64,000 nucleotides of DNA. It comes from Triglochin maritima (taxonomy: Eukaryota; Streptophyta; Magnoliopsida; Alismatales; Juncaginaceae). The DNA lies in contig OY821777.1 in the NCBI GenBank assembly GCA_963682175.1, positions 3,365,501 to 3,429,500 of the forward strand, in the 5' to 3' direction. Made by a program: the position numbers and the translations under genes. Every line of letters begins with the position of its first letter. Within the stretch, counting starts at the first letter, position 1. Below the pieces are notes generated by a model that made no database searches, was not told the origin of the DNA, and worked only from the letters and a program-made list of their open reading frames with translations. Below are positions 11,672 through 22,117 of this stretch, in pieces.

Positions 11672-13847
11672 TCATTTCAAGCTTTCTTGTTCCTCCATGA
11701 ATTCCTCCCCTTCCTTCACATATGGATCCACTTCCTTCTCCACCTTTTCTTTCATCTTATCCATCTGCTTTGAGATGAGAAGTTGTGAGAATATGATAAC
11801 TTTGTATACAAATACTAGGTAACTAACACACAAACAACGACAAAAAAAAACAGATGCATCTTCATCCAACAGTTGAGAAATAAATTCTTCGGGGAAGGTT
11901 TTTTTCCCTAGTAATTTTGGAAATTTTGAACCAACGAAACTCTTATGTTACTTTTGGATATTCTATAGCAACTACTGTAACTTGTGTAAAATTCATATTG
12001 TGGTCATTGACTCATTGATAGTATCACAACATGTAGGAGGCATACACCATTCTTTCACAGTTTCAGCAGGATAATTATCACAGCACCATATTCAAATGGG
12101 CTGCAGCAACAAAATTCTAATGGTTAGATATGTACTACTACAAAGTTCAGATCGGTATCTGACGGTGTATTCAACTTTTATACATTACTGGATACCAATT
12201 AACAGGAGACTTCTGTTAAATAAATAATGAAAAGAAATGGGCTGAACTTACCAAAACCGAAAAACTATCCTGCGCTCAAAATTTTCAGGACTGATGGTGA
12301 GTTTACCAATGACTGTTCGACTGTTGAGACAATTAAAATGACTGTAATATACTAATATTGTTCCAAATTTACTCTCTATATTGCAAGTTCACAACTGTGA
12401 AGAGTATTGCAACCAATTTCTTCCACAAAAATTGGAGTCTCATAATTGATTACCTTTGTTGGACAAACAGGGCATGAGTGATAAGGGCAACAATAAACAC
12501 AATATGTTGGCGACTTGCATGAGCAGCATGACCTCAAAAGTAGCGGCTAATTTACTTTAATTTGCAAAAAAAGGTCTTTGAAAGAAAATACTAAATAACA
12601 CTAACATACGTCAGTTAGGATTCACAAATTATGAATTAGAAACTTGTGGAGTGATCCTTGAGCAAATCGGTTCAATAAAAATCATGCAAAAAGTCATTCC
12701 AGCAGGAATTGATTCCTACACAGAAAAAGTGTTTGGCTGGATTTAACTTCCCACTAGCTCAAATTACAAGACTAAAACCACGGTTACTATTCTCAATCAT
12801 GATGGTCGCCTTGTCATTTCCATTTAGAATCAATCTGCACTGCTCCGAGAGCAGGTCTGTTGTTTATTCAAGAGGAGAGAGAATATGTGAGACCATGTTT
12901 CATGGAGCAAGACTCGGATTCTAGATCAAGAATTCTAAAGAATTCGATTCTACCTGACAGATTCTATATAATATACTTCCGAGAATCTGCATCCACACAC
13001 TACCTTATTCAACAATCAAAAGTCCCTAACATATTCAGCAGAAACTCTAACATCATAATCCAAAAAAATAATCTAAATTGATGTGAACAACAAATCCATA
13101 GTCAAGGAAAATGGCATCACCTTCTGAATAAAAGCTTCAGCTTTCTTGGCCTCCTCTAATGCTTCCTCTGCAAAGTGCTCTACCAACACAAAGTCATGCT
13201 CAACTATCGAGTCCTTCGGGAGCGAACTGGCGATATCAGTTGCAACCTTCTCCACCACCAACGCCACATTTTCCACATCCTCTGCCAGACTGTCTCCCGT
13301 CTTTTCAATCGAATCTAAACACAAAACACGTCCAAAATCCAACAAAATTTATCAACGCAAACATGCAAATTTGAAAAGATCAATACCTTCAATTCTCAAG
13401 GCACCCTTGTAGAGTGGTATGGCATAGGAGAGAATAGATCCCAAAGCCCATCTTGTCCTGCAACACCACCAACAACCAAAAACCCCAATTACAAACAACA
13501 AACCAAAACACTAATTTTTCCTCAAACCAAAAACCACAAAATTAAAAATAATTATGGGAATACCAAAGAGGGATGTTGGCTATGTGATAACCCCAATCTC
13601 CTGCTTCCGTTGGAACGTCTCCAGTACCCTTTGCACTGCAAAATCACACCAGAATCGACCCATAAAAATTGGACGAGAAAAATCGGGAAAGAAACATTTC
13701 ATCCTTCTAAAGATTCAAACTTGATGCGGAACACAAAAATTAGCCATTTTCATCCCGAACAACAACAACAAAACTCGAAGTTTAACCCCAAAAAAGCCTT
13801 TTTTAGTTTAAAAAACTGCTTTACATGGGTTCTGTGCAGGTTGACAT
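11672..13847 (-). CDS. Uncharacterised plastid-predicted membrane protein, paralogue 2
   Basis: Minus-strand exons 13825-13847, 13564-13635, 13387-13457, 13121-13314 and 11672-11764 have the same intron phases (2, 2, 1, 0) as paralogue 1 and give 150 residues. A hydrophobic segment (about 33-50, WALGSILSYAIPLY) is followed by the acidic amphipathic domain with the matching core (IASSLPKDSIVEHDFVLVEHFAEE) and a Lys/Glu-rich last exon that parallels paralogue 1. The 5' end is uncertain. The only in-frame ATG leaves an 8-residue first exon, yet the same frame stays open upstream for about 50 codons with transit-peptide-like composition but no ATG. A further 5' exon, a lost start or a non-AUG start are all possible. 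The domain is more diverged than in paralogue 1. Function unknown. Confidence 0.6.
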
Positions 13848-14300
13848 GACAGTGGGAGAGCTTGAGATCGCCGGAGATGGAACAAGAATTGGAGATTTGG
13901 GAAGTGGAAGGATAGGATTTGGTTTGGTGAAGTGTGAAAAATGCCGAAATTTGTTTAATTTTTCCGGTAACAAATATACTATTTTAATAGCGAAAAAAGG
14001 ATCGCAAGACTAACAACTTATGATTGATAAAATCTTGGAAGTCAATTAAACTGCCCACTAAATTTTATTTCAAACAAATCAGAAATCACGTCATAATCTC
14101 AGGGCTACTGTTCGTAAAAATTACTTAAATTGCACCAATAATTATTTTTTTGCCCTTTACAATTCATTTAATACTCATTTCGTCCCGTCTCTTAAAATAA
14201 AGTTTCTACCTACGTTTTCCTTATTCTCCCGGTACAAACACCACGAAAATGTCTAGATTCGGTGAAATAAACCCAGAAAAAAAAACAAGTCGGGTGTCTA
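13848..14300. other. Upstream region of paralogue 2
   Basis: Contains the minus-strand open, ATG-less extension of paralogue 2 exon 1 (to about 13990) and then AT-rich intergenic sequence. No clear TATA box could be chosen. Confidence 0.35.
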
Positions 14301-14306
14301 GGTAAA

Positions 14307-14427
14307 ACGCCTCCCCCATAGGGGAGGCGTCTTAGCCAGACGCCACCCCAAGGAAGGGCGTTTTACCCAGACGCCTCCCCCATGGAGGGGGTGTCTGTCT
14401 AAGACGTCTCACCCAAGAGGGGCGTCT
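14307..14427. repeat. Array of four GC-rich hairpins
   Basis: Four imperfect inverted repeats lie head to tail with a period of about 30-33 bp. The first, ACGCCTCCCC-CATA-GGGGAGGCGT at 14307-14330, is a perfect 10-bp stem. The others are at about 14339-14364, 14369-14396 and 14402-14427, built from the same AGACG(C/T)C(T/A)CCCC unit and its complement. The linkers are also related (TTAGCCAG, TTTTACCCAG, TCTAAG, GGCTAAG). The array is strongly GC-rich inside AT-rich DNA. It is not coding. It may be the interior of a non-autonomous DNA transposon, but termini are not evident. Confidence 0.7.
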
Positions 14428-14525
14428 GGCTAAGACGTCCGTCCTAAAAATATCTTAAAATTATATGGTGTGTTATCTCAAATTAATTGAGGTTCCTTTG
14501 CAAGTTTTCGGTAGTAACGGGTCAG

Positions 14526-14727
14526 ATTACAATGAGTTTTTTGCAAGTGATTAAGATTAAAAAAAATCCAGATCTAACAATTTCAAGATCCAAATTCCCT
14601 GGTGGTAAAGTTTCCCGACTTACAAATACCACCTCGACAGGTCGTTCGGGGGATTTTTTTTGGATTTTTGAAATTGCTGGATCTGGAAATTTTTGAATTT
14701 TCATCACTTGCAAAAACTCGTTGTAAT
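14526..14727. mobile_element. Inverted-repeat MITE, about 200 bp
   Basis: The ends are complementary over about 75 bp. The left arm starts ATTACAATGAGTTTTTTGCA and the reverse complement of the right arm starts ATTACAACGAGTTTTTGCAA. Inner parts also match (TCCAGATC..CAATTTCAA; ACAAATACCACCTCGACAGG pairs with its surroundings less well). The structure fits a MITE or foldback element. I could not find a convincing target duplication, so the superfamily is open. Confidence 0.6.
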
Positions 14728-14730
14728 GTG

Positions 14731-14893
14731 AGATGTCGGACGGTCGACCGTTTGCTTCTCAGTCTACCGAACATGTTCCATGCGGATGACTGAGTTTCCA
14801 TCGGTCCACCGTGATTGTAAAGACAGTAAGTTTTTGATCTTCTTGGAATCCTTGGGTCGGTTTACCGACCTCTACCCGGTCATCCGAATATTT
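14731..14893. repeat. Cluster of CGGTnnACCG quasi-palindromes
   Basis: Five motifs of the TCGGTNNACCGA class lie within 160 bp: ACGGTCGACCGT near 14738, AGTCTACCGA, ATCGGTCCACCGT near 14801, GGTCGGTTTACCGACC near 14856 and CCCGGTCATCCGAAT. This is the same class as at 2.9 kb, and it abuts the MITE at 14526-14727. Probably a diverged Sirevirus-like LTR fragment. Confidence 0.5.
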
Positions 14894-15026
14894 ATCCTCA
14901 GTAACTTCGACATTTCTCTTGAAATCTCTATTCGCGTGTACCAAAGAGGTATCAGTTATCGGAATATAGTAATTATTAACTTAATAATTAATTAATTTAG
15001 CAATTATCTAAATTTATAATCAATTA

Positions 15027-15127
15027 TCTTTTAATAAAAAAATAAAAAAACAGCGGGCGTCCGCCGGAGCCGTCCGACAATGGGAGGGGTGGCTCCGACG
15101 GATGCCTGCTATTTTTTTATTAAAAAG
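15027..15127. repeat. Large hairpin with GC-rich stem and AT-rich base
   Basis: The arms pair as TTTTAATAAAAAAATA at the base, a GC-rich stem GGCATCCGTCGGAGCC (right arm complement) against GGCGTCCGCCGGAGCC (left arm), and a loop of about 19 bases. The left arm has a few extra A residues. The GC-rich stem resembles the hairpins at 14.3 kb, suggesting a shared origin. Confidence 0.6.
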
Positions 15128-15867
15128 ATGTTGGACATTTTACCAAATTCGAGTATACTGGGACGTCTGTTGGCTCATTACTGACCTCTAAAACATTTAT
15201 TTTTTATGATTATGAGAGGAAGATGAAGAGAGATGAGTGATAGGAGAGTGAAATGTCGCGTTATAGGAGTAGAAATGAGAAAAGTGCAAGATGTTAATTG
15301 GTTGGGGCGATTTAAGTAGTTTTCCGGTGATAAATAGCAATCCATAACCTAAAGGGTATCAATCAATCAAAAGAGATGAGTGCGTGCATGGATGTATTTG
15401 CTTGAGTTGGGCCAACCATGGCGTCTTTGACGATTACTCATGTTTGATAACATTGACTTTTTTCTGCATGAAATACTTCAAATTTCTCAAAGACAAAATT
15501 ATATTTTCCTTGAAAGCACAAAATGAACTTCTTCCATGCATAGGTTCAGTGATCCGATAAAGTAGACAATCTGTCGAACTAAATCACAACAGCTACGTAA
15601 CGACAAATGTTCGACCGTTTTTTTTCCCCTTCGAAGAAACAGAATTACGTTAGAAAATGAGAAATAATAATTTAGGTCAAACAGGCTTACGAGTTGGACC
15701 ACACAATTGAAGCCCACTCCATGACCAATTTGCACATGCAGAATATGGGCCGTAACCAACACAATGTGGAGCCCAACTCATGAGAAACTTTCACACGTAG
15801 AAATGGGCCGGGCTAAATGTCTTGGGCTATCACTCATAGATGTGCTAGAGAATACTGATTCCGTTTA
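15128..15867. other. Intergenic; nothing recognised
   Basis: AT-rich sequence with short overlapping open frames only. No family-specific protein signal or transposon terminus was noticed. Confidence 0.35.
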
Positions 15868-16330
15868 GGACTGCGTCACGGAAGCGCAACCAGGTTAACG
15901 GTCACATTAACATCATTGCTTAGTGGGTTCCCGATAAAGGAGAATGACTTTATTTGTTCCCAAATAAATTGTGATTATCAAAATTTTGGAGTTTTTCTTT
16001 TAAAAAAGAACATGAGTGTTCACATTCTGGACACGACTATTCACATTCCGAACAAGTCTGGACAATCGTGTCCAGAACTGTCTATTCTGGACTGAGCATA
16101 GACTGAGACTGGACAGAGTATGGAAAATCATGTCCAAAACTGTGTCCAGACTCAATCCATAATGGGCACGATTTGGTCTAGTCTTGTCCAGAACGTGAAC
16201 AATCCTTTTGGGAATCACAATTTGTCTGAAAAGAAATAAAGTCATCATCCATTATCGGGAAACCCCCATCTCCTAGCAATGATGCTAACATGGTCGCTGA
16301 TCTAACTGCGTGTCCGGGATGCACGCGTCC
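15868..16330. mobile_element. Foldback element with about 110-130 bp inverted repeats
   Basis: The left arm (from about 15868) and the reverse complement of the right arm (ending about 16330) align in order. Shared pieces are TGCGTCACGG/TGCATCCCGG at the outer end, then ACATCATTGC/GCATCATTGC, TTCCCGATAA on both arms, ATGACTTTATTT on both, AAATTGTGATT on both and TGTTCAC(A/G)TTCTGGACA on both. The middle is full of GTCCAGA/TCTGGAC motifs in both orientations. The long, imperfect terminal repeats without coding capacity fit a MULE-like MITE or foldback transposon. A clear 9-bp target duplication was not found, so the outer edges are approximate. Confidence 0.65.
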
Positions 16331-16463
16331 AATATATTTGTATATATATTCTTCACAAATATATCTTTTAAATACGATATTTGTTCGAATTCTGCTAAAC
16401 ATAATGGTGCAAATAAAATTAGTGGTCAAACTTCAAGACTTGGTGATTTTATCTATTGCTGCA

Positions 16464-17307
16464 TGTTAGGTGATTAAAATCAATCCCAAATTCGCAGCGA
16501 AATCGAAATAGCAAACACAATTGACGGAAATTAAGAACAAATGTAAATCCAAACCACACAAAACACGCAAGATTCAACGTGGAAAACTAATGCCGGAAAA
16601 ACCACGGACGACACAACTCCAAATCCACTATAGAGAAACGTATTACAAAAAGAGGTTTACAGGATACGCGAACGAACCGACGAAGATACTTGGCTCAAAT
16701 TCTCCCAACGAATCAACAAAGATGCTCTCTCTCTTTTCTCTCAAAAAACACAAAGTAGACTAATAGGAATGACCCTTTTTCAAAGGGGGGACGAAATTGT
16801 CTTTATATATTAGGCCTAAACAAGTATTAATTGTACCAAAAACGCGTGGGGAAATGTGCAAAACGTGGGCAGAAAATAGGTCCAACGGTCGACCGAATGG
16901 GTGTTTCGGTCGACCGATCCTCTAACTGTATCGCGAACCAGCTTTTACCGGTCGACCGAAACTAAAGTACCGGTCGATTGAAAAGCGACAATAACTTTTC
17001 TTCCTTGCTCGAGTGCATACTCGGTCAACCGAATCACTTAAGTTACGTTCGACCGAAAACCGACAGGCACTTTTGCCCAGCTCCTAGTGTGTGCCCGGTC
17101 GACCGACTTCTAAGTTCCGGTCGACCGAAAATAGACAGACACTTTGCCCAACTCCTCGTGTGTGCCCGGTCGACCGAATCCTAAGTTCCGGTCGACCGAA
17201 AATGGACAGACACTTTTGCTGGACAAATCAAAACACACATCCGGTCGACTGATCGTCTGTTTTATCCCACAAATACTTTAATCACATATTCAATGTAAAC
17301 AACAACA
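16464..17307 (-). mobile_element. Solo LTR, Sirevirus-like copia (minus orientation)
   Basis: On the minus strand the unit runs TGTTG...CCTAACA. Flanking pentamers are CTGCA (16459-16463) and TTGCA (17308-17312), a near-perfect target duplication. The part near 16490-16620 carries the GCAGCG...GATTCAACGTGGAAAAC text common near the ends of copia LTRs, and 16880-17250 is packed with GGTCGACCGA palindromes. Within it a unit of about 72 bp (GACAGACACTTTTGCC...GTGTGCCCGGTCGACCGA) is tandemly repeated two and a half times (about 17040-17220). No internal region is attached, so this is a solo LTR by inference. Confidence 0.65.
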
Positions 17308-18261
17308 TTGCAAATTCTAAGTGTCAATGTATTTATGGCCAGACAGAGCAAATTAACTTCCAAATTTTTTTAATATTGTGTTTGCAGCTATAAAATAAAC
17401 CCCACGAGGGAGAACGACATGAATGTAGGACATTGCTCGGTTTCGGAAAATGACATTTGTTTTATCTTGAATTATGCCCATCATCTGAAGTGGAGATGGA
17501 TTGAACCAGGGGTTATTTTCACTAATTTTCTCCTGCACAAAAACGTAATGATTGGAACACGAGTTATTTCATTTTGATTATGAAAAGTTAACAAATTGAA
17601 TTCTAGAGATCGGATCTTCCCATAAACAATAAAAGACCATGTTGGGGTGTAAATCTATTTATTTACTTTTTAAAGAAACATGTCAATTTTGGATGCACCT
17701 TCAAATTTGTACGTTACACCAAAAACATAAAATAATCTTAACTATTGAGACGAATTACTAGAGGCACATATCAAATTGATCTATAAAGCAACACATATAG
17801 TCCTATACCACTAGACGAGTCATTTGCTCAAGTTAAATCGCATTTGTCTCTTCCTGTCTAAAGAACAAGAACAATTCTCGATTTCTCTCTCCCACCCATT
17901 TTATAATCACGGACATGGACTTGTCTTTTTTGTACTTCCCATCAAATGTGCAGTGGTTTTCGGGAAGAAACTATAGTCAATATTTTTCTTCAGAAGTCGT
18001 TGTTCAGTGGAATTGTAACTGAAACCATATATATATAATCACCAAGTACTTGATGAAATGTAGAAGCAACAACAAGAAACAACAACATGAGGAGTTTGTT
18101 AATGGAAAACTTAATCCACCATTCAATTCTGTTTTTATCATATCCATTATAATCAACAAGTTGAGAACAACTGAAGAGAAGGCAGACGAAAGTTGTGGCC
18201 TGTTATTCATGTGGTCATCTACAGGTTTCAAAAGGACAACGAGAGTTACAACATTTCGTCT
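17308..18261. other. 3' intergenic region of the bHLH gene
   Basis: AT-rich sequence with an (AT)n run near 18031-18040. No gene or repeat structure was recognised. The region nearest 18262 should hold the 3' UTR of the bHLH gene. Confidence 0.35.
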
Positions 18262-19760
18262 TCATTGCTCAGCTGCTAACACAGAATCCTGCTGTATTTT
18301 GCGTAGTATTTGGTAGATGGCCGTTGCGATCTCGTCGGCCGACGTCAGATGGCAGTCGTCTTCTACCTGAGCAAAGCAATATTGACATGACAATTGATGA
18401 CCAACAAGGGTTGTCTCATTTCTTTCATACTTAATCTTGTATTAGCTAAAACTAGAAATCAAGTTATGTCCTCTTGAAACTACACTAAAAAAATAATACA
18501 AAATAGAAAACAAAAGACATGACTATTGAAGGTCTCATTTAATTGTTTTGCCTTACAAATTCCGGATTCAGTTTGAATTTTCCAATGAGAACAGCCAATT
18601 TAGAGGGGGTATTTACAGGTACAAGACAAGACGATGTGAACGCAAAAAAAAAGCTTCCTATGCTTTGAGGGACAACATGTCTATATTCAGATATATAAAT
18701 GTGATGTGAGTTCCTAAAAACAAAAAATAATAATTAGTTGATTGTTTTTTATAACAAAAAACTAACGGGCATCCTTTGAAGTTCCATTTTGCAGTAATGA
18801 TCAAATCACAATCCTTCGTACATAATTTTTCCAGAGCAAATTAAAAGTTAGTCACTACACATACTAACGAAATGATTCACACCTTGAGACTGAAGGAGTA
18901 GAGGACCATGCCATCAACCGTGGTGACATTGAGATGGAGAGCTGTCAGATGGAGCCCATAAAAGCCCACAACCATCCTCAGCAGCTGCTTCGGCTGCCGC
19001 CTCGATAGAACCTTCAAATTGGCATGGTTTTCAACTATGTTCACCTCAATATCGGCCACAACCGACCGATTCTCAGCCACTACCTCGTTGCTAGAGGTGG
19101 TGGCGGAGGAATATTGGCAGGAGGTGTACTGAGGAAAGGTCAAGAAACCAGCGAGAGGTGTTGCACCGGAGGAGTGGTGTGTGTGACTTTTCCTTGCTTC
19201 TAAGGATTGAACTAGTTGTTCAAGTTCCTTCACAAAATTTATGGCTCCTCCAATAATTGAGGCTTGATCTCTCTGTAATAACTTAATACAAGTTACAACA
19301 TGAACACAAAAAATACAAAAAATATTGTAAACATCGTCAAAAGCAAATTAACCCTTTGAACGTAAGAAGAAGGCATCAGAGAGCGAATCTCGGCAAGGTA
19401 CTCATTCATCTGCCTCCGACGACTGCGCTCGACGGCTATGTGCGTCATTCTCTGGTTCTCAACCTCTTCTTTGTTCTTACACGTTCTAGTACGCCTTCTC
19501 TTTCTTCTTCCCTTTGCCTCTGCAGCACTCTCCTTCCCAACCGGTAGCGTCTCGGAGAGCTGAACATCATCTTTGGAGGAAGAATTCACGTGCCGTTCCT
19601 CAAAGTTTTGGATGAAAGAGGAAGTTGGTTGGAAGGAATTAGGATCATCATCCAGGCCAACACCACATTCATAGCTCCAAGCTCCTTCCCCTGTGGAGTA
19701 TAGATCAGTGTGAGTTTGGATGAAGAGATCTTCTGGGAATACCACGGCTTTAAGTGCCAT
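18262..19760 (-). CDS. bHLH transcription factor, group Ia (bHLH94/96/99-like)
   Basis: Three minus-strand exons (19353-19760, 18883-19272, 18262-18366), both introns in phase 0, encode 300 residues. A basic stretch (GRRKRRRTR, about 84-92, probable nuclear localisation signal) precedes the bHLH domain (about 103-155). The DNA-contact residues are His107, Glu111 and Arg115 in [16 protein letters not shown], and helix 2 reads [17 protein letters not shown]. The family consensus ERNRR is ERSRR here, and the junction residue usually seen as Gly is Arg. The C-terminal half (about 205-285, [19 protein letters not shown] onward) is the ACT-like dimerisation region of this group. Length and exon structure match the Arabidopsis bHLH94/96/99 clade, related to the stomatal regulators SPCH, MUTE and FAMA. 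It should act in the nucleus as an E-box-binding dimer; targets are unknown. Confidence 0.93.
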
Positions 19761-19900
19761 TCTCTTTTTTTTTTTTTGTCTACACCGTTCTACTCATATG
19801 GAGTTGTTCACACCCGTCTAGGCTTTTATGGACGTTGGAGAAAGAAGAAAAAAAAAACATTGCACCCAGGGCATATAACACAATCTCTAAATAATAGCCC

Positions 19901-19912
19901 TACCTATATAGG
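19901..19912 (-). promoter_or_regulatory. Probable TATA box of the bHLH gene
   Basis: CCTATATAGGTA on the minus strand lies about 140 bp upstream of the bHLH start codon at 19760. It is the best TATA match in the proximal 200 bp. A long T/A homopolymer (about 19766-19776 and 19849-19858) lies in the presumed leader. Confidence 0.45.
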
Positions 19913-19919
19913 TAGATTT

Positions 19920-20690
19920 AAGGTTATTCATGTGGTTTTTGAACTCGTATACTCTCTCTTCTGTAAGTTAGTTTTTAAGTTTATTGAGTTCTCACGTACG
20001 AGTTACGACATTGTTTTTTTTTTGAATTGGCGGGACATTTTTAAAATTTTCTAAATAAACTATTGGATTTTAACACATTTCTACTTCAATTCGATTTTTC
20101 CTTATTTTAACCAACATAGTAACTTTGGTACACGTAGCCATGTCGTAGCCATGTCAAGAGTCAAGATTATACGTCAAATAAGAATTTAGACGTATATAAA
20201 TTTCTGACATCAACTCTGTCGTGAATTACCTCCAATCCAAAAGTCACCAATTTGTACTATAATTTGTGATACCTAAACGGCTAAACCTTGGGAACTTCAG
20301 AGTTAAACAATTGCTGCAAGTGATGACGAGGGAGAGGGTAATCATGTGTATCGGTACGGGCAACATTTAACGTGTACACAGCGACGGTGCACAACAAGGT
20401 TTGTTCGTGTTTAGTGTTATTGAGATTGGTTTATGTGATCTGCTAATGGTTACTATACCCCACCCAAGTGGAAAGAATAGGTTGAGGTTGAGGTTGAGGT
20501 GGAAAGCAGACACAGGAAAATCCAAAACGTACATTTGGAAATGTGAGACCGAAGAGAGAACAGGAAGGGGACAAGAGGCCATATGGTTTTATTGATAATA
20601 GTATCATGGAGTGTTCGACTTCACTTCTAAGTTTGACGTGTTATCTGATATTGGTAATTGTACACTCAAATTAAGGACAAATAATACAAG
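19920..20690. other. Intergenic upstream of the bHLH gene; GGTTGA microsatellite
   Basis: No gene was recognised. A short direct repeat of the hexamer GGTTGA (about 20479-20502, four units) is the only structure noticed. The open frames here on both strands are short shadows of that repeat-containing stretch. Confidence 0.4.
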
Positions 20691-21182
20691 GGTTAATTAA
20701 AGTCTGTCCTTCTTAATTATAACTTGATATCACTTTATATCATTCAACTTTCAAAGTTGATACTTATCCATCTGAACTTTTATTTTGTAATATTTTAGTT
20801 CTTTAATTTTAAAATTTTATTATTTAAAAATGCATTTGTTCTTTTTTTGTAAATTTTTTCGTTGTATCCCTAATACACTTCTAAACATATATTTATGTGA
20901 AAATTTGGATTCAAATGGATGTCGAATTTGGTTGGAATTTGAGTCGAATTCAGTACCAATTCGACCCAAATTCCAACAATATCTGACTTTCATTTCAATC
21001 CAAATGTTCACCGAAATATAAATTTAGGTGTGTATTATGGATACAACGAAATAAATTGTAAAAAAGGGAATGTATGTTTAAATACTGATTTTTTTATATT
21101 TGAAGGGGGTAACTAAACTTTAAAAGTTTAAAGGTATAAAATGATATCAATGTATAGTTCGGGAGGCAAATTGTAATTATCC
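20691..21182. mobile_element. Near-complete foldback element, 492 bp
   Basis: The whole segment is one long imperfect palindrome centred near 20940. From the outside inward, the left arm and the reverse complement of the right arm share GG(T/A)TAATTA, TTGATATCA(C/T)TTTATA, TTTTTTCGTTGTATCC against ATTTCGTTGTATCC, AATACAC, ATTTGGATT(C/G)AAATG, GTTGGAATTTG(A/G)GTCGAATT. It has no coding capacity. This fits a MULE-type or foldback MITE. Flanks are AT-rich and no target duplication is certain. It sits about 0.9 kb upstream of the bHLH start codon. Confidence 0.75.
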
Positions 21183-21698
21183 ATTAATATAATGGCAACA
21201 TCCATGAAGCGGTGGATATAAGATGACAACATAGAAAAAGGTAGTTTAAGACATAAAAATATTAAACTTCATTTTCTTTGTAGTAGAATTGTAGAAATGA
21301 CTTTATCCAGCACCCAATTACTATTAATTCTACATAAGTGAAAACTTTAACCGATAAAATGTGGTATTTCTTAAACACTTTCTTTCACTATGTAAACCGT
21401 TCAAGTTACCAGATGATCAATTGCTTTCTGCTACCATGTAAGTTTCATTAGTCCAAGATGTATAAGGAAAAGTTAATTTGAGTAGCAGAAGAACAATTAA
21501 TATTCTTCAACTAGTGAATATCGATCCAATTAATTGCTCCTAACTGACGTGATTATTTTTATTTAATTTTTCAGAATAACCACTTCAGACAAACAAGAAG
21601 CTTAATTAGGTGCTTGTGGGAGAAACCATGTTTCAATATTTTTGGATGAGATTTACGTATATCCCCATAATTCATTATTGACTCTCCACTTTGATAGA
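21183..21698. other. Intergenic, AT-rich; pre-insertion site of copia element 1
   Basis: No feature was recognised except the 3' edge, where GAAAG (21699-21703) is the left target duplication of the following copia element. Confidence 0.4.
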
Positions 21699-21703
21699 GA
21701 AAG

Positions 21704-21932
21704 TGTTGAAGAACCCAACCGACGCAAGAACTTAACCGTCGCGTTGTCCAACCACCACATTCAACTCAACCGGCGCGTTTCCTCCGAAGCATCACGTCGC
21801 TTCTCTCCCGAGGCGCTCCAACCCAACGGATAAAAATATAACTTATATAAACATTGTACTTTGAATTCAAATGTAATGTGAAAAACAAGAAAAAACATCT
21901 TCAATAAAAATCCAAACTCTTGCGTTTCTTCA
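21704..21932 (+). repeat. 5' LTR of copia element 1
   Basis: 229 bp, TGTTGAAG...TTTCTTCA. It contains ACCGACGCAAGAAC-type direct repeats near its start and a TATATAA motif near 21845. Compared with the 3' LTR it lacks one 17-bp unit. Confidence 0.93.
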
Positions 21933-21946
21933 TGGTATCAGAACAT
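21933..21946 (+). other. Primer-binding site of copia element 1
   Basis: TGGTATCAGAACAT follows the 5' LTR directly and matches the initiator-Met-tRNA primer-binding site used by most plant Ty1/copia elements (TGGTATCAGAGC), with one base changed near its end. Confidence 0.85.
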
Positions 21947-22117
21947 ACAAGCTCGCATTCTCATCATCGGTGATCCTCAGAGTTCACTGAACTCATCATC
22001 GGACCCCTCAGAAACATCCACAAACAAAAACCCACGAAAAACCCCTTTCCTCTTCCTCGAGGGGGTTGAAGGAACACTGCCCAACATCCAAACCCAGGGG
22101 AAGAAAGAAAGACACTG

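Noticed and set aside
14307..14427. CRISPR-like array
   Set aside because: The units are hairpins with related linkers rather than identical repeats with unique spacers, and the DNA is clearly plant nuclear.
16880..17250. Direct-repeat regulatory array or CRISPR-like array of GGTCGACCGA
   Set aside because: The motif is palindromic, irregularly spaced and recurs in other LTR-derived segments, so it is explained as Sirevirus-like LTR sequence.
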